In this document: positions 8,417-18,479 of the stretch, in pieces
How positions within the stretch are numbered: the stretch's first letter is position 1
Layout: every line of letters begins with the position of its first letter
Assembly (NCBI RefSeq): GCF_900100495.1
Contig: NZ_FNCT01000002.1
Location: forward strand, 62,001-126,000
Direction: 5' to 3'
DNA: 64,000 bases
Origin: Pseudomonas benzenivorans
Lineage (GTDB): Bacteria > Pseudomonadota > Gammaproteobacteria > Pseudomonadales > Pseudomonadaceae
The notes under the pieces: generated by a model
Seen by the model: only the letters and a program-made list of their open reading frames with translations
What the model was told of the DNA's origin: nothing
Databases searched by the model: none
Program-made: the position numbers and the translations under genes

Positions 8417-9697
8417 TTATTTATTGACCGAGCTGGACGGCGCGCCCTCGTCGAGGGCAAAGAGTTCCTGGGCCACGCCGAGCGCGTCGACGCGACCGTC
8501 GGCGGAGAGTTTCTTCAGCTGCACGCTGGGCGCATGCAGCAGTTTGTTGGTCAGGCCGCGCGCCAGTTGCGCCAGCACGTCCTCGGCCGCCCCGCCGTTG
8601 TTGAGCAGGCGCAGGGCCTTGGCCAGCTCCTCGTCACGCAGGCGCTCGGCCTGCTGGCGGTAGGCCTTGAGCACATCCACCGCGGCCAGTTCGCGCAGGC
8701 GCAGCATGAAGTACTCGGCACCGGCGGCGACCAGCTCCTCGGCGGCCTGCGCGGCGCCCTGGCGGCTTTTCAGGTTCTCCGCGATCACCTCGTGCAGGTC
8801 GTCGACGGTATACAGGTAGACGTCGTCCAGCTCGCCGACCTCGGCCTCGATGTCGCGCGGCACGGCGATGTCGACCATGAACATCGGTTTGTGTCGGCGC
8901 TGCTTCAGGGCGCTTTCCACCGCGCCCTTGCCGAGGATCGGCAACTGGCTGGCGGTGGAGCTGATCACGATGTCGCTGTTGATCAGCTCATGGGGGATGT
9001 CCGAGAGCAGCACCGCATGCGCACCGAACTGCTCGGCCAGGCTGCTGGCGCGCTCCAGGGTGCGGTTGGCGACGACGATGCGCTTGACGCCCTGCTCGTG
9101 CAGGTGGCGGGCGACCAGGCTGATGGTCTCGCCGGCACCGATCAGCAGCGCCTGGCTGCGATGCAGGTCGCTGAAGATCTGCTTGGCCAGGCTGACCGCG
9201 GCAAACGCCACGGACACCGGGTTCTCGCCGATCGCGGTATCGGTACGCACCTGCTTGGCGGTGCTGAAGGTGGCCTGGAACAGGCGCCCGAGCAACGGGC
9301 CCACGGTGCCCGCCTCGCGGGCCACGGCGTAGGCGGACTTCATCTGGCCGAGGATCTGCGGCTCGCCGAGCACCATGGAGTCCAACCCGGAGGCCACCCG
9401 CATCATGTGGCGCACCGCGGCGTCGTCCTCCAGCACATAGGCGCAGGCGCGCAGCTCGTCGAGGCTGAGCTGGTGGTAGTCGGCCAGCCAGGCCAGTACC
9501 GCATCGACCGTCAGGCTGTCCTGCTCGAGATACAGCTCGCTGCGATTGCAGGTCGAGAGAATCGCCGCCTCGCGGCTGGCGGTGTGCCGGCAGAGCTGCT
9601 GCAACGCATCAACCAACTGCTCGGGGGAAAAGGCCACGCGTTCGCGCACGTCCACCGAGGCGGTCTTGTGGTTGATGCCGAGGGCGATAAAGGCCAT
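8417..9697 (-). CDS. hemA: Glutamyl-tRNA reductase
   Basis: HemA reduces glutamyl-tRNA with NADPH to glutamate-1-semialdehyde, the first committed step of tetrapyrrole synthesis in the C5 pathway. From ATG 9697 it has 426 residues. The catalytic cysteine is C50 in [11 protein letters not shown]. The NADPH domain shows [16 protein letters not shown], and a C-terminal dimerisation helix bundle follows. The start at [15 protein letters not shown] is conserved in the family; the open frame upstream has no family similarity. It heads the minus-strand operon and is divergent from the TPR lipoprotein gene (186-bp gap). Confidence 0.97.
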   Translation of the reverse strand: MAFIALGINHKTASVDVRERVAFSPEQLVDALQQLCRHTASREAAILSTCNRSELYLEQDSLTVDAVLAWLADYHQLSLDELRACAYVLEDDAAVRHMMRVASGLDSMVLGEPQILGQMKSAYAVAREAGTVGPLLGRLFQATFSTAKQVRTDTAIGENPVSVAFAAVSLAKQIFSDLHRSQALLIGAGETISLVARHLHEQGVKRIVVANRTLERASSLAEQFGAHAVLLSDIPHELINSDIVISSTASQLPILGKGAVESALKQRRHKPMFMVDIAVPRDIEAEVGELDDVYLYTVDDLHEVIAENLKSRQGAAQAAEELVAAGAEYFMLRLRELAAVDVLKAYRQQAERLRDEELAKALRLLNNGGAAEDVLAQLARGLTNKLLHAPSVQLKKLSADGRVDALGVAQELFALDEGAPSSSVNK

Positions 9698-9883
9698 GCA
9701 CAGTCGCTGACAGTAAGGGGAAGCGCGCAATTGTCCTACTTCGCCAGAGCGAGAACAACCACCGCGGCTTATTGTCCCATTCGCCGGGATTCCATGCTCA
9801 TCAGCTATCACGCCTCGCCCCATGGGCTTGCCCAACGGCTTGTGTCATGATGACCCGACCGTTGGTTAGTCGCTTTTTTCTCT

Positions 9884-11620
9884 ATGAATAGATTCCTCGC
9901 GTCGCTGACCGCCCTGGCTTTGTTAGGCGGCTGCCAAACATTTGCTCCTTCCGCACCAGACGGCACTCCGCCGGTGGAGGAGGAGGAGACCGTCCCCGCA
10001 ACGGAAACGCCGACGCCGCAAGTCTATGGCTCGTTCAGCGAGGAAGCCCTGTTCGCCCTGCTCACCGCCGAGCTGGCTGGCCAGCGCAATCGTTTCGACA
10101 TTGCCCTCGGCAACTATGTCCAGCAGGCCAATGCGACCCAGGATCCCGGCATCGCCGAACGCGGCTTTCGCATCGCCGAATACCTCGGCGCCGAACAGGC
10201 GGCGCTGGACACCGCGATGATCTGGGCGCAGAACGCCCCGGACAACCTCGACGCCCAGCGCGCCGCCGCCGTCCAACTGGCCCGCGCCGCGCGCTACGAC
10301 GAAGCCATGGTCTACATGGAGAAGGTCCTGCAGCGCCAGGGCGACACCCACTTCGACTTCCTCGCCCTGTCCGCCGCGGAAACCGACCCGGATACCCGCA
10401 GCGGCCTGCTGCAGAGCTTCGATCGCCTGCTGCAGAAATACCCGGAGAACGGCCAACTGCTGTTCGGCAAAGCCCTGCTCCTGCAGCAGGACGGCCGCCC
10501 GCAAGAAGCCCTGGAACTGCTCGAAGCGCAATCCACCAAGCACGACGAAGTAGCCCCCCTCTTGCTGCAAGCGCGCCTGCTGCAGGGACTCAAGCGCGGC
10601 GACGAAGCCCTGCCACTGTTGCAAAAAGCCATTCGCCAGCATCCCGACGACAAACGCCTGCGCCTGACCTACGCACGCCTGCTGGTCGAGCAGGAGCGCC
10701 TGGACGACGCCAAGGGCGAGTTCGCCGCGTTGGTGCAAGAGTTTCCCGAGGACGACGACCTGCGCTTCTCCCTCGCCCTGGTCTGCCTGGAAGCCGAGGC
10801 CTGGCGCGAAGCCATCGTCTACCTGGAAGAGCTGGTCGAGCGCGGCAACCATGTCGACGCGGCGCACTACAACCTGGGTCGCGCCTACGAAGAGCTGGAC
10901 GAACCGGAAAGCGCCCTGATCGAATACGCCCTGGTCGGCCCCGGCAACGACTACCTGTCGGCGCAGGCGCGCCAGACCGAACTGCTGTTCGACAGCCGGC
11001 GCAGCGCGGAAGCCTCCGAACTCCTGAGCAAGGCCCGCGAAAGCCAGCCCGACTATGCCATCCAGCTCTACCTGATCGAATCGGAAGCACTGGCCGACCA
11101 GCAGCAGCATGAGCGCGCCTGGCAGGTCATCCAGCAGGCGCTGGAACAATTCCCCGACGACCTCAACCTGCTCTACACCCGCGCCATGCTGGCGGAGAAG
11201 CGCGACGACATCGACCTGCTGGAGAAGGACCTGCGCTTCATCCTCGAGCGCGAGCCGGACAACAGCATGGCGCTCAACGCGCTGGGCTACACCCTGGCCG
11301 ACCGCACCACGCGCTATGCCGAGGCCAAGGCGTTGATCGAACAGGCCCACCAGATCAACCCGAACGACCCGGCGATTCTCGACAGCCTCGGCTGGGTCAA
11401 CTATCGCCTGGGCAACCTGGACGAGGCCGAGCGCCTGCTGCGCCTGGCGCTCAAGCGCTTCCCCGACCATGAAGTCGCCGCCCACCTCGGCGAAGTGCTG
11501 TGGACCCGGGGCAAGCAGCGCGAGGCCAGGAAAGTCTGGGCCAACGCCCTCAAGGGACAACCCGACAGCGCCATTTTGCGCGGCACCCTGCTGCGCCTGA
11601 CCGGCTCAGAGGCGCTTTGA
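9884..11620 (+). CDS. TPR-repeat outer-membrane lipoprotein
   Basis: The 578-residue protein has a lipoprotein signal ([17 protein letters not shown], lipobox LGGC with Cys17) and then mostly tetratricopeptide repeats, for example [32 protein letters not shown] and [18 protein letters not shown]. It corresponds to the conserved TPR protein encoded before lolB in Pseudomonas (PA4667 type); the exact role is unknown. The stop overlaps the lolB start by one base, so the two are co-translated. No purine-rich ribosome-binding site precedes the ATG (the leader reads CTTTTTTCTCT), which is unusual. Confidence 0.9.
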   Translation: MNRFLASLTALALLGGCQTFAPSAPDGTPPVEEEETVPATETPTPQVYGSFSEEALFALLTAELAGQRNRFDIALGNYVQQANATQDPGIAERGFRIAEYLGAEQAALDTAMIWAQNAPDNLDAQRAAAVQLARAARYDEAMVYMEKVLQRQGDTHFDFLALSAAETDPDTRSGLLQSFDRLLQKYPENGQLLFGKALLLQQDGRPQEALELLEAQSTKHDEVAPLLLQARLLQGLKRGDEALPLLQKAIRQHPDDKRLRLTYARLLVEQERLDDAKGEFAALVQEFPEDDDLRFSLALVCLEAEAWREAIVYLEELVERGNHVDAAHYNLGRAYEELDEPESALIEYALVGPGNDYLSAQARQTELLFDSRRSAEASELLSKARESQPDYAIQLYLIESEALADQQQHERAWQVIQQALEQFPDDLNLLYTRAMLAEKRDDIDLLEKDLRFILEREPDNSMALNALGYTLADRTTRYAEAKALIEQAHQINPNDPAILDSLGWVNYRLGNLDEAERLLRLALKRFPDHEVAAHLGEVLWTRGKQREARKVWANALKGQPDSAILRGTLLRLTGSEAL

Positions 11621-12237
11621 TGCTGATACGCCCGCTCATCGTTCTCGGCTTGCTCGCCCTGCTTGCAGGCTGCGCCGGCCTGACCTCACGTGAATCCCTC
11701 GAGGGCCTGGGCGACGCCAGCCGCTGGCAAGCCCACAAACAGAACGTCGGCAGCCTCGACGCCTGGCAGATCAGCGGCAAGGTCGGTATCCGCGCGCCGA
11801 AAGACTCCGGCAGCGGCACGCTGTTCTGGTTGCAGCGCCAGGATTACTACGACATCCGCCTGTCCGGCCCGCTCGGCCACGGGGCCGCACGGCTGACCGG
11901 CCGCCCCGGCAACATTCTCCTGGAAGTGGCCAACCAGGGCCGCTACCAGGCCGCCTCGCCGGAAGCCCTGCTGCAGCAACAGCTCGGCCTGAACCTGCCG
12001 GTCTCGCACCTGCTCTGGTGGATTCGCGGCCTGCCCGCCCCGGACAGCAAGAGCCGCCTGACCCTGGACAGCGACAGCCGCCTGGCGCAGCTGAAGCAGG
12101 ACGGCTGGCAGGTCGACTACCTGCGCTACGCCGAGCAGAACGGCTACTGGCTGCCCGAGCGCCTCAAGCTCAACGGCCACGACCTGCAAGTCACCCTGGT
12201 GATCAAGGACTGGCAACCGCGCCAGCTCGGCCAATGA
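11620..12237 (+). CDS. lolB: Outer-membrane lipoprotein receptor LolB
   Basis: LolB receives lipoproteins from periplasmic LolA and inserts them in the outer membrane. The 205-residue protein starts [18 protein letters not shown], a lipoprotein signal with lipobox LAGC. The mature part has the expected LolB size and motifs such as [36 protein letters not shown] and YWLPERLKL. The ATG overlaps the previous stop and the TGA overlaps the ispE start (ATGA), so the operon is tightly packed. Confidence 0.95.
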   Translation: MLIRPLIVLGLLALLAGCAGLTSRESLEGLGDASRWQAHKQNVGSLDAWQISGKVGIRAPKDSGSGTLFWLQRQDYYDIRLSGPLGHGAARLTGRPGNILLEVANQGRYQAASPEALLQQQLGLNLPVSHLLWWIRGLPAPDSKSRLTLDSDSRLAQLKQDGWQVDYLRYAEQNGYWLPERLKLNGHDLQVTLVIKDWQPRQLGQ

Positions 12238-13109
12238 CCGCCGGCGCCATCCCCGCCGCCGCCCAGTTGATCCTGCCGGCGCCGGCCAAGCTCAACCTGA
12301 TGCTGCATATCCTCGGCCGCCGCGCCGACGGCTACCACGAACTGCAGACCCTGTTTCAGTTTCTCGAGCATGGCGACGAACTGGGCTTCGCCCTGCGCGC
12401 AGATGGCGAGATTCGCCTGCACAGCGAGATCGCCGGGGTGGCGCACGACGACAACCTGATCGTCCGCGCCGCCCGCCAGCTGCAGCAACAGTCGGGCTGC
12501 GCGCTGGGCGCCGACATCTGGCTGGACAAGCGCCTGCCCATGGGTGGCGGGATCGGCGGCGGCAGCTCGGATGCCGCGACCACCCTGCTCGGCCTCAACC
12601 ACCTCTGGCAGCTCGACTGGAACGAGGAGCGCCTGGCCGCCCTGGGGCTGAGCCTGGGCGCCGACGTGCCGGTGTTCGTCCGTGGCCGCGCGGCCTTCGC
12701 CGAGGGTGTCGGCGAAAAGCTCACGCCGGTGACCCTCGACGAGCCCTGGTTCCTCGTGGCCATCCCGCAAGTGCTTGTCAGCACTGCGGAAGTTTTCTCC
12801 GACCCCGAGTTGACACGCGATACGCCGCCCATTAAAGTTCGCAGCCTTCTTGAGGGGGGCGGTCATAACGACTGCCAGCCGGTTGTCCAGAAGCGTTACC
12901 CAGAAGTTCGTAACGCACTGATCTTGTTGAACAAATTTGTTCCAACCAGATTAACCGGCACTGGAGCTTGTGTGTTTGGGTCCTTCCCAAACAAGGACGA
13001 TGCTGATAAAGTCGCCCGCCAACTTCCAGCCACTTTGCCAAGTTTTGTTGCCCAAGGCCGCAACGTCTCGATGTTGCACCGCAAGCTCGAAACATTGGTC
13101 GGGAAGTAA
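12234..13109 (+). CDS. ispE: 4-diphosphocytidyl-2-C-methyl-D-erythritol kinase
   Basis: IspE is the GHMP kinase of the MEP isoprenoid pathway. The 291-residue protein has [21 protein letters not shown] at the N-terminus, the ATP loop [18 protein letters not shown] and the C-terminal [12 protein letters not shown]. The start ATG overlaps the lolB stop. The last 110 codons are clearly more AT-rich than the rest and contain a consensus-like promoter (12810-12838) pointing to the tRNA-Gln and prs genes downstream. Confidence 0.97.
   Translation: MTAGAIPAAAQLILPAPAKLNLMLHILGRRADGYHELQTLFQFLEHGDELGFALRADGEIRLHSEIAGVAHDDNLIVRAARQLQQQSGCALGADIWLDKRLPMGGGIGGGSSDAATTLLGLNHLWQLDWNEERLAALGLSLGADVPVFVRGRAAFAEGVGEKLTPVTLDEPWFLVAIPQVLVSTAEVFSDPELTRDTPPIKVRSLLEGGGHNDCQPVVQKRYPEVRNALILLNKFVPTRLTGTGACVFGSFPNKDDADKVARQLPATLPSFVAQGRNVSMLHRKLETLVGK
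12810..12838 (+). promoter_or_regulatory. Promoter inside ispE for tRNA-Gln and prs
   Basis: TTGACA (12810-12815), a 17-base spacer and TAAAGT (12833-12838) form a near-consensus sigma-70 promoter within the ispE coding sequence. The likely products are the two tRNA-Gln genes (from 13131) and prs. In E. coli prs is likewise expressed from a promoter overlapping the end of upstream genes, which supports the reading. Confidence 0.6.
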
Positions 13110-13130
13110 ATGCGTTGAGTTGTGAGATAT

Positions 13131-13205
13131 AGGGGCGTCGCCAAGCGGTAAGGCAGCAGGTTTTGATCCTGCCATGCGTTGGTTCGAATCCAGCCGCCCC
13201 TGCCA
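13131..13205 (+). tRNA. tRNA-Gln (UUG), copy 1
   Basis: The 75-base gene has acceptor strands AGGGGCG and CGCCCCT, anticodon arm GCAGG-TTTTGAT-CCTGC with anticodon TTG, T-arm GGTTCGAATCC and an encoded CCA end. It begins 21 bases after the ispE stop. Confidence 0.97.
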
Positions 13206-13260
13206 TTAACGACACCGGGCCGATGGAAGACTCAAACGCAATGGGCAAGACACAGGATAC

Positions 13261-13335
13261 AGGGGCGTCGCCAAGCGGTAAGGCAGCAGGTTTTGATCCT
13301 GCCATGCGTTGGTTCGAATCCAGCCGCCCCTGCCA
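13261..13335 (+). tRNA. tRNA-Gln (UUG), copy 2
   Basis: This copy is identical to the first over all 75 bases including CCA, separated from it by 55 bases. The duplicated tRNA-Gln pair before prs is also known in P. aeruginosa. The two are probably processed from one transcript that continues into prs. Confidence 0.97.
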
Positions 13336-13381
13336 TTTTCTATACTCATCCAGGTATACCCTCAGCCGGCAGGTACTGCGC

Positions 13382-14323
13382 GTGTCCAAGATGATGGTCT
13401 TTACGGGGAACGCTAACCCCGATCTGGCGCGACGTATCGTACGTCAGCTGCACATCCCCCTCGGTGATGCCTCTGTCGGTAAGTTCTCCGACGGCGAGAT
13501 CATGATTGAAATCAACGAGAACGTCCGCGGTAAGGACGTCTTCCTGATTCAACCGACGTGTGCGCCAACCAACGACAACCTGATGGAACTGGTGGTGATG
13601 GCCGACGCCTTCCGCCGCTCCTCGGCTACCCGAATCACCGCTGTCATCCCCTACTTCGGCTATGCCCGCCAGGATCGCCGTCCGCGTTCCGCCCGCGTGG
13701 CCATCAGCGCCAAGGTAGTGGCCGACATGCTCACCGTGGTCGGCATCGACCGGGTCCTCACCGTCGACCTGCACGCGGACCAGATCCAGGGCTTCTTCGA
13801 TATTCCGGTGGATAACATCTACGGCTCCCCGGTCCTGGTGGATGACATCGAAGACCAGCGTTTCGACAACCTGATGATCGTCTCCCCGGATATCGGCGGT
13901 GTGGTGCGTGCGCGCGCCGTGGCCAAATCCCTGGGCGTGGACCTGGCGATCATCGACAAGCGCCGCGAGAAAGCCAACCAGTCCGAAGTGATGCACATCA
14001 TCGGCGACGTGGAAGGCCGTACCTGCATCCTGGTCGACGACATGGTCGATACTGCCGGCACCCTGTGCCACGCGGCCAAGGCGCTGAAGGAACACGGCGC
14101 CGCCAAGGTCTTCGCCTACGCGACGCACCCGGTGCTGTCGGGTCGCGCCATCGAAAACATCGAAAACTCCGTGCTGGACGAGCTGGTGGTGACCAACACC
14201 ATCCCGCTGTCCGCCGCCGCGCAATCCTGCCCGCGCATTCGCCAGCTGGATATCGCCCCGGTAGTCGCCGAAGCGGTTCGCCGCATCAGCAATGAAGAAT
14301 CGATCAGCGCGATGTTCCGCTAA
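13382..14323 (+). CDS. prs: Ribose-phosphate pyrophosphokinase
   Basis: Prs makes PRPP from ribose-5-phosphate and ATP for nucleotide, histidine and NAD synthesis. With the GTG start at 13382 ([16 protein letters not shown]) it has 313 residues, the Pseudomonas length; an ATG at 13391 is possible. Visible are [18 protein letters not shown], the metal/ribose motif [12 protein letters not shown] and the PRPP loop [11 protein letters not shown]. The open frame extends upstream through the tRNA genes, but that part cannot be protein. A strong terminator follows 26 bases after the stop. Confidence 0.97.
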   Translation: MSKMMVFTGNANPDLARRIVRQLHIPLGDASVGKFSDGEIMIEINENVRGKDVFLIQPTCAPTNDNLMELVVMADAFRRSSATRITAVIPYFGYARQDRRPRSARVAISAKVVADMLTVVGIDRVLTVDLHADQIQGFFDIPVDNIYGSPVLVDDIEDQRFDNLMIVSPDIGGVVRARAVAKSLGVDLAIIDKRREKANQSEVMHIIGDVEGRTCILVDDMVDTAGTLCHAAKALKEHGAAKVFAYATHPVLSGRAIENIENSVLDELVVTNTIPLSAAAQSCPRIRQLDIAPVVAEAVRRISNEESISAMFR

Positions 14324-14349
14324 CCCGGAATAGCCGCTGAACGCAATGC

Positions 14350-14374
14350 GCCCCGCACTTTGCGGGGCTTTTTT
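14350..14374 (+). terminator. Rho-independent terminator of prs
   Basis: GCCCCGCA / TGCGGGGC with a short CTT loop and a following T6 tract form a strong intrinsic terminator 26 bases after the prs stop. Transcription of rplY therefore probably starts anew or depends on read-through. Confidence 0.9.
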
Positions 14375-14378
14375 ACCT

Positions 14379-14416
14379 AACCGTCCGGTCGCTGGTCGCA
14401 AGCGTGAAGGACGGTT
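14379..14416 (+). promoter_or_regulatory. Leader inverted repeat before rplY
   Basis: AACCGTCC (14379-14386) pairs perfectly with GGACGGTT (14409-14416) around a 22-base loop. The hairpin ends about 10 bases before the rplY ribosome-binding site (TTGGAG). It could be a translational control element, for example for autoregulation by L25, or a remnant of another signal. Only the pairing is seen directly. Confidence 0.35.
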
Positions 14417-14437
14417 TGGTTATTTTGGAGAAGTGAA

Positions 14438-15049
14438 ATGACTGTTGAATTTGCCCTGAATGCCGAAGCGCGTTCCGACCTGGGGAAAGGTGCGAGCCGC
14501 CGCCTGCGTCGTAACGCCAGCCTGGTTCCCGCGGTAATCTACGGCGGCGAAAAAGCCCCGCAATCCATCAGCCTGCTGGCCAAAGACCTGGCCAAGCTGC
14601 TGGAGAACGAAGCCGCTTTCAGCCACGTCCTGACCCTGAACGTCGACGGCACCGCCGAAAGCGTCGTGGTCAAGGCCCTGCAGCGTCACCCGGCAAAAGG
14701 CTTCGTCCTGCACGCCGACTTCCAGCGCGTGGTTGCCGGCCAGAAGCTGACTGCACACGTTCCGCTGCACTTCCTCAACGAGGCCACCTCGGTTGGCGTG
14801 AAGCAACAAGGCGGCGAAGTGTCCCACACCCTGGCTGAAGTCGAAGTATCCTGCCAGCCGCAAGACCTGCCGGAATTCATCGAAGTCGACCTGGCTGCCG
14901 TTGAAGTCGGTCAGATCGTCCACCTGTCCGACCTGAAGCTGCCGAAAGGCGTCGAGCTGACTTCACTGGCTCATGGCAACGACCTGGCCGTGGCCAACAT
15001 CCACGCCTCCCGCGTTGCTAAAGAAGAAGGCGAAGGCGCTGCCGAGTAA
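14438..15049 (+). CDS. rplY: 50S ribosomal protein L25 (Ctc form)
   Basis: The 203-residue protein has the long, two-domain Ctc form of L25, which binds 5S rRNA. The N-terminal L25 fold contains [23 protein letters not shown] and HVLTLNVDG. The C-terminal beta domain includes [18 protein letters not shown] and the acidic tail ends [10 protein letters not shown] clear TTGGAG ribosome-binding site precedes the ATG. It is followed by pth, as in other gammaproteobacteria. Confidence 0.96.
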   Translation: MTVEFALNAEARSDLGKGASRRLRRNASLVPAVIYGGEKAPQSISLLAKDLAKLLENEAAFSHVLTLNVDGTAESVVVKALQRHPAKGFVLHADFQRVVAGQKLTAHVPLHFLNEATSVGVKQQGGEVSHTLAEVEVSCQPQDLPEFIEVDLAAVEVGQIVHLSDLKLPKGVELTSLAHGNDLAVANIHASRVAKEEGEGAAE

Positions 15050-15118
15050 TACTCGCACCGCCGGAAAACAGCCCGGGCGCCACAGCGGCTGGGCTATTTC
15101 CACGAAAGGGCTCCTGTC

Positions 15119-15709
15119 ATGACCGCCGTACAACTGATCGTTGGCCTGGGTAATCCCGGACCCGAATACGGCCAGACCCGGCATAATGCGGGGGCCCTTT
15201 TCGTTGAGCGCCTGGCGGCCAGCCAGCGCGTCAACCTGAGCGTCGATCGCAAATATTTCGGCCTGGTGGGCAAGTTCAACCACCAGGGGCGCGATGTTCG
15301 TCTGCTGATCCCCACCACCTACATGAACCGCAGCGGTCAGTCCGTGGCGGCGCTGGCAAATTTCTTCCGCATCCCCGCGGAAGCCATTCTGGTGGCCCAC
15401 GACGAACTCGACATGCCCCCCGGCGTCGCCAAACTCAAACAGGGTGGCGGGCACGGCGGGCATAACGGGCTGCGCGACATCATCGCCCAACTCGGCAACC
15501 AGAATAATTTCTATCGCCTGCGGCTTGGCATCGGCCACCCCGGGCACAGCAGCATGGTCTCCAACTACGTGCTCGGCCGCGCCCCGCGCAGCGAACAGGA
15601 ACTGCTCGACACCAGCATCGACTTCGCCCTCGGCGTGCTGCCGGAAATGCTCGCTGGCGACTGGAGCAAAGCGATGCACAAGCTGCACAGCCAGAAAGCC
15701 ACTTCTTAA
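15119..15709 (+). CDS. pth: Peptidyl-tRNA hydrolase
   Basis: Pth releases tRNA from prematurely dropped peptidyl-tRNA. The 196-residue protein shows [20 protein letters not shown] with the catalytic histidine in [14 protein letters not shown] and the aspartate motif HDELDMPPG. Length and motifs are standard. It lies between rplY and ychF on the same strand. Confidence 0.97.
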   Translation: MTAVQLIVGLGNPGPEYGQTRHNAGALFVERLAASQRVNLSVDRKYFGLVGKFNHQGRDVRLLIPTTYMNRSGQSVAALANFFRIPAEAILVAHDELDMPPGVAKLKQGGGHGGHNGLRDIIAQLGNQNNFYRLRLGIGHPGHSSMVSNYVLGRAPRSEQELLDTSIDFALGVLPEMLAGDWSKAMHKLHSQKATS

Positions 15710-15742
15710 CTCTTTACCGCCATTTCGCGCGAGGGACATACC

Positions 15743-16843
15743 ATGGGATTCAATTGCGGCATCGTCGGCCTGCCCAACGTCGGCAAGTCCACCCTGTTCA
15801 ACGCCCTCACCAAATCCGGGATCGCGGCAGAGAACTTCCCCTTCTGCACCATCGAGCCGAACAGCGGCATCGTGCCGATGCCCGACCCGCGCCTGGAAGC
15901 CCTGGCCGAGATCGTCAAACCCGAGCGCGTGCTGCCGACTACCATGGAGTTCGTCGACATCGCCGGCCTGGTCGAAGGCGCCTCCAAGGGTGAAGGCCTG
16001 GGCAACAAGTTCCTCGCCAACATCCGCGAGACCGATGCCATCGCCCACGTGGTGCGCTGCTTCGAAGACGACAACGTGATCCACGTCGCCAACAGCGTCG
16101 ACCCCAAGCGCGATATCGAGATCATCGAACTGGAACTGATCTTCGCCGACCTCGACAGCGTCGAAAAGCAGCTCTACAAGGTGCAGCGCAACGCCAAGGG
16201 CGGCGACAAGGACGCCGTGGCGCAGAAAGCCCTGCTGGAGAAGCTGATCCCGCACTTCAGCGAAGGCAAGCCGGCGCGCACCCTGATGAAAACCCTGGGC
16301 GACGACGAAAAGCAGCTGATCAAGGGCTTCCACCTGCTCACCAGCAAGCCGGTGATGTACATCGCCAACGTCGCCGAAGACGGTTTCGAGAACAACCCGC
16401 TGCTCGACGTAGTCAAGGCCATCGCCGAGGAAGAAGGCGCCATCGTGGTGCCGGTGTGCAACAAGATCGAAGCGGAAATCGCCGAACTGGAAGACGGCGA
16501 GGAAAAGGACATGTTCCTCGAGGCCCTGGGCCTGGAAGAGCCCGGCCTGAACCGGGTGATCCGCGCCGGCTACCAGCTGCTCAACCTGCAGACCTACTTC
16601 ACCGCCGGGGTCAAGGAAGTGCGCGCCTGGACTGTCAAGGTCGGCGCCACCGCCCCGCAGGCCGCCGCCGTGATCCACACCGACTTCGAGAAAGGCTTCA
16701 TTCGTGCCGAAGTGATCGCCTACAACGACTTCATCCAGTACAAGGGCGAAGCCGGGGCCAAGGAAGCCGGCAAATGGCGCCTGGAGGGCAAGGAGTACAT
16801 CGTCAAGGACGGTGACGTCATGCATTTCCGCTTCAACGTCTGA
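15743..16843 (+). CDS. ychF: Redox-responsive ATPase YchF (Obg family)
   Basis: YchF is a translation-associated P-loop NTPase that prefers ATP. The 366-residue protein has the Walker A motif [14 protein letters not shown], the switch region [28 protein letters not shown] in place of the usual NKxD guanine motif, and a C-terminal TGS domain (about residues 275-365). The ATG at 15743 is preceded by a GAGGG site. It ends the conserved prs-rplY-pth-ychF block. Confidence 0.97.
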   Translation: MGFNCGIVGLPNVGKSTLFNALTKSGIAAENFPFCTIEPNSGIVPMPDPRLEALAEIVKPERVLPTTMEFVDIAGLVEGASKGEGLGNKFLANIRETDAIAHVVRCFEDDNVIHVANSVDPKRDIEIIELELIFADLDSVEKQLYKVQRNAKGGDKDAVAQKALLEKLIPHFSEGKPARTLMKTLGDDEKQLIKGFHLLTSKPVMYIANVAEDGFENNPLLDVVKAIAEEEGAIVVPVCNKIEAEIAELEDGEEKDMFLEALGLEEPGLNRVIRAGYQLLNLQTYFTAGVKEVRAWTVKVGATAPQAAAVIHTDFEKGFIRAEVIAYNDFIQYKGEAGAKEAGKWRLEGKEYIVKDGDVMHFRFNV

Positions 16844-17281
16844 GCCAAGGACGCCATTTCCAGAGATTTCTCTGGATTGCTGAAAAGTCTCCGAGACGAC
16901 TCAAGCCCTCTGAAATGAGGGCCTGCGGTCGGAAAGCCTGAAGCCGATGGCATCCAGCTCGCACGCGCCCCTGGCCGGAGCGCCAAGCCAGCTGCAGGAG
17001 AGATTAACGATCGGCGAGACGAATAGCCTTGCCTTGAGGCCTGCCCCCTGGCGGCCATTGGCGTTTCCGGCCTGTCGAACCATTCGCGAGCCCATGGGCA
17101 CGCGTTGCTTGGAGATGCCGAAGGCGACTGCCGCGCACGCCATAGGTCAGCCCGCCGCAGAGCCAGTGACCTTCGCGTTTGATCCTCGACCACCGACAAA
17201 ACTTCGTCCGAGGGTGGCTACGCTGACTTGTAGTCGCCCAGGGGGTACCAAGCACCCGAGACTGCGGGCTAAGCTGTGCCT
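16844..17281. other. Gene-free stretch, probable synteny junction
   Basis: About 440 bases between ychF and the DUF1780 gene hold no convincing gene. A short imperfect palindrome CCAGAGATTTCTCTGG lies just after ychF but has no T tract. Minus-strand frames are open over much of the stretch, yet none has a recognisable family or a plausible start, and they may be decayed coding sequence. The gene sets on its two sides correspond to blocks that are separate in the P. aeruginosa PAO1 map as I remember it. Confidence 0.4.
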
Positions 17282-17911
17282 ATGGATGATTCAGACTATC
17301 TGCGCCTGCTCACGCACCAGGCCGAACAAGCCAATGCTTTTCTTTCCAACGCCCGCAAGTGGGAACGCGAACGTTGGGTCTGCCAGCGCCTGCTGCAAGC
17401 CTTGAACGTCAGCCACCGGCTCGAGGACTTCAGTGCCGCCGGACAGGAGCCGCCCGACGTGTTGTTTCGCGAGGCCAATTTCGAGGTGTTTTTCGTCCTG
17501 GACGAAGGCCGCCGACTGAACGACGAGTGGCGCGCCGAATTGGAACGCCGGCGCAGCGCCTTCTCGCTCAGCCAACTGGTACGCCGCGAAACCCGGCCGC
17601 GGCGCATCCCGACCGCCGAATTGCAGGCGCGCCTGGCGCCGACCCTGCGCAAGAAGGCGCACAACTACCAGGAACGCGGCCTCGACCTCGGCGAGCTGGA
17701 CCTGCTCGCCTATGTCAACCTCAAGCGCGCCGCGCCCGATTTCAACAGCCATTTCCCGCCGCCCACCGAGTTCCTGCGCCAAGGCTGGCGCTCGCTGTCG
17801 CTGGTCGGACCGACCTTCGCCCGCGTCCTGTTCGCCCACCCGGACGCTCCGGACTTCCTGCGCGGCAACCTCGGCCGCAGCGTGTTGTTCGATATCGGGA
17901 TCAGCCTGTGA
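17282..17911 (+). CDS. DUF1780 domain protein
   Basis: The 209-residue soluble protein belongs to DUF1780, a Pseudomonas-centred family without a proven function. Conserved-looking stretches are AFLSNARKWERERWVCQRLL, PDVLFREANFEVFFVLDE and RPRRIPTAELQARL. The ATG at 17282 is preferred; a GTG lies two codons upstream. Its stop overlaps the GTG start of the MOSC gene, so the two form an operon. Confidence 0.8.
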   Translation: MDDSDYLRLLTHQAEQANAFLSNARKWERERWVCQRLLQALNVSHRLEDFSAAGQEPPDVLFREANFEVFFVLDEGRRLNDEWRAELERRRSAFSLSQLVRRETRPRRIPTAELQARLAPTLRKKAHNYQERGLDLGELDLLAYVNLKRAAPDFNSHFPPPTEFLRQGWRSLSLVGPTFARVLFAHPDAPDFLRGNLGRSVLFDIGISL

Positions 17912-18402
17912 GCCCACTGCAAGAACTGCTCGCCCGCGTGCCGCAACAGGGCCGGGTCCGCTGGATTGGCGTACGTCCCAGCTCCCGCGCCCAGATGCTC
18001 GAACTGGATGCCGTGCAAGCCAGCCGCGAGGCAGGGCTGACCGGCGACCACAGCCGCCCCGGGCCAGGCAATGCCCGCCAAGTCACCCTGATCCAGTGGG
18101 AGCACCTGGCGGTGATCGGCGCCCTGCTCGGACGCCCGGCCGAACAGCCGATTCAGCCCCAGGACCTGCGCCGCAATATCGCCGTCAGCGGCATCAACCT
18201 GTTCAGCCTCAAGGGCCGGCGCTTTCGTATCGGCCAGGCCATTCTGGAAACCACCGGCTGGTGCCAGCCCTGCGCACGCCTGGAACAACACCTTGGCCTC
18301 GGCGCGTTTCAGGCGGTACGCGGACACGGCGGGATCACCGCGCGTGTACTGCAAGGCGGCATTATCCGTCTGAATGACGACCTCTGCGTTGAGCCGCTGT
18401 GA
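17908..18402 (+). CDS. MOSC domain protein
   Basis: The 164-residue single-domain MOSC protein (molybdenum cofactor sulfurase C-terminal-like) contains VRWIGVRPSSRAQM, TGDHSRPGPGNARQVTLI, LRRNIAVSGINL and the conserved cysteine in ETTGWCQPCARLE. MOSC proteins bind or sulfurate metal cofactors or detoxify N-hydroxylated compounds; the substrate here is unknown. The GTG start at 17908 overlaps the preceding TGA (GTGA), and the next ATG would cut into the domain. Confidence 0.88.
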   Translation: MSPLQELLARVPQQGRVRWIGVRPSSRAQMLELDAVQASREAGLTGDHSRPGPGNARQVTLIQWEHLAVIGALLGRPAEQPIQPQDLRRNIAVSGINLFSLKGRRFRIGQAILETTGWCQPCARLEQHLGLGAFQAVRGHGGITARVLQGGIIRLNDDLCVEPL

Positions 18403-18431
18403 AACCCATGGCTAGAATAGCCCCCACCTGC

Positions 18432-18462
18432 AGGCCGGGTGAAAGCCCCAGGTTCCCGGCCT
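18432..18462 (+). other. Hairpin between the MOSC and DUF3094 genes
   Basis: AGGCCGGG (18432-18439) pairs with CCCGGCCT (18455-18462), leaving a 15-base loop. No T tract follows, so it is not a standard terminator. It ends 17 bases before the DUF3094 ATG and could stabilise the message or mask its translation start. Confidence 0.35.
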
Positions 18463-18479
18463 GATCCTTCGAGGTTCCC

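Noticed and set aside
13131..13335. Duplicate tRNA-Gln as attachment site of an integrated element
   Set aside because: Both copies are full-length and only 55 bases apart with no integrase or foreign genes between them; the pair is an ordinary tandem tRNA duplication.
13163..13381. Open frame running from the tRNA-Gln genes into prs
   Set aside because: It reads through two tRNA genes; the repeated peptide it would give is only the translation of the duplicate tRNA. The conserved Prs N-terminus starts at the GTG at 13382.
16901..17255. Minus-strand open frames between ychF and the DUF1780 gene as a transposase remnant
   Set aside because: They are open for up to about 80 codons in overlapping frames, but no DDE, HTH or other transposase motif and no terminal inverted repeats could be seen. 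Left as unassigned sequence.
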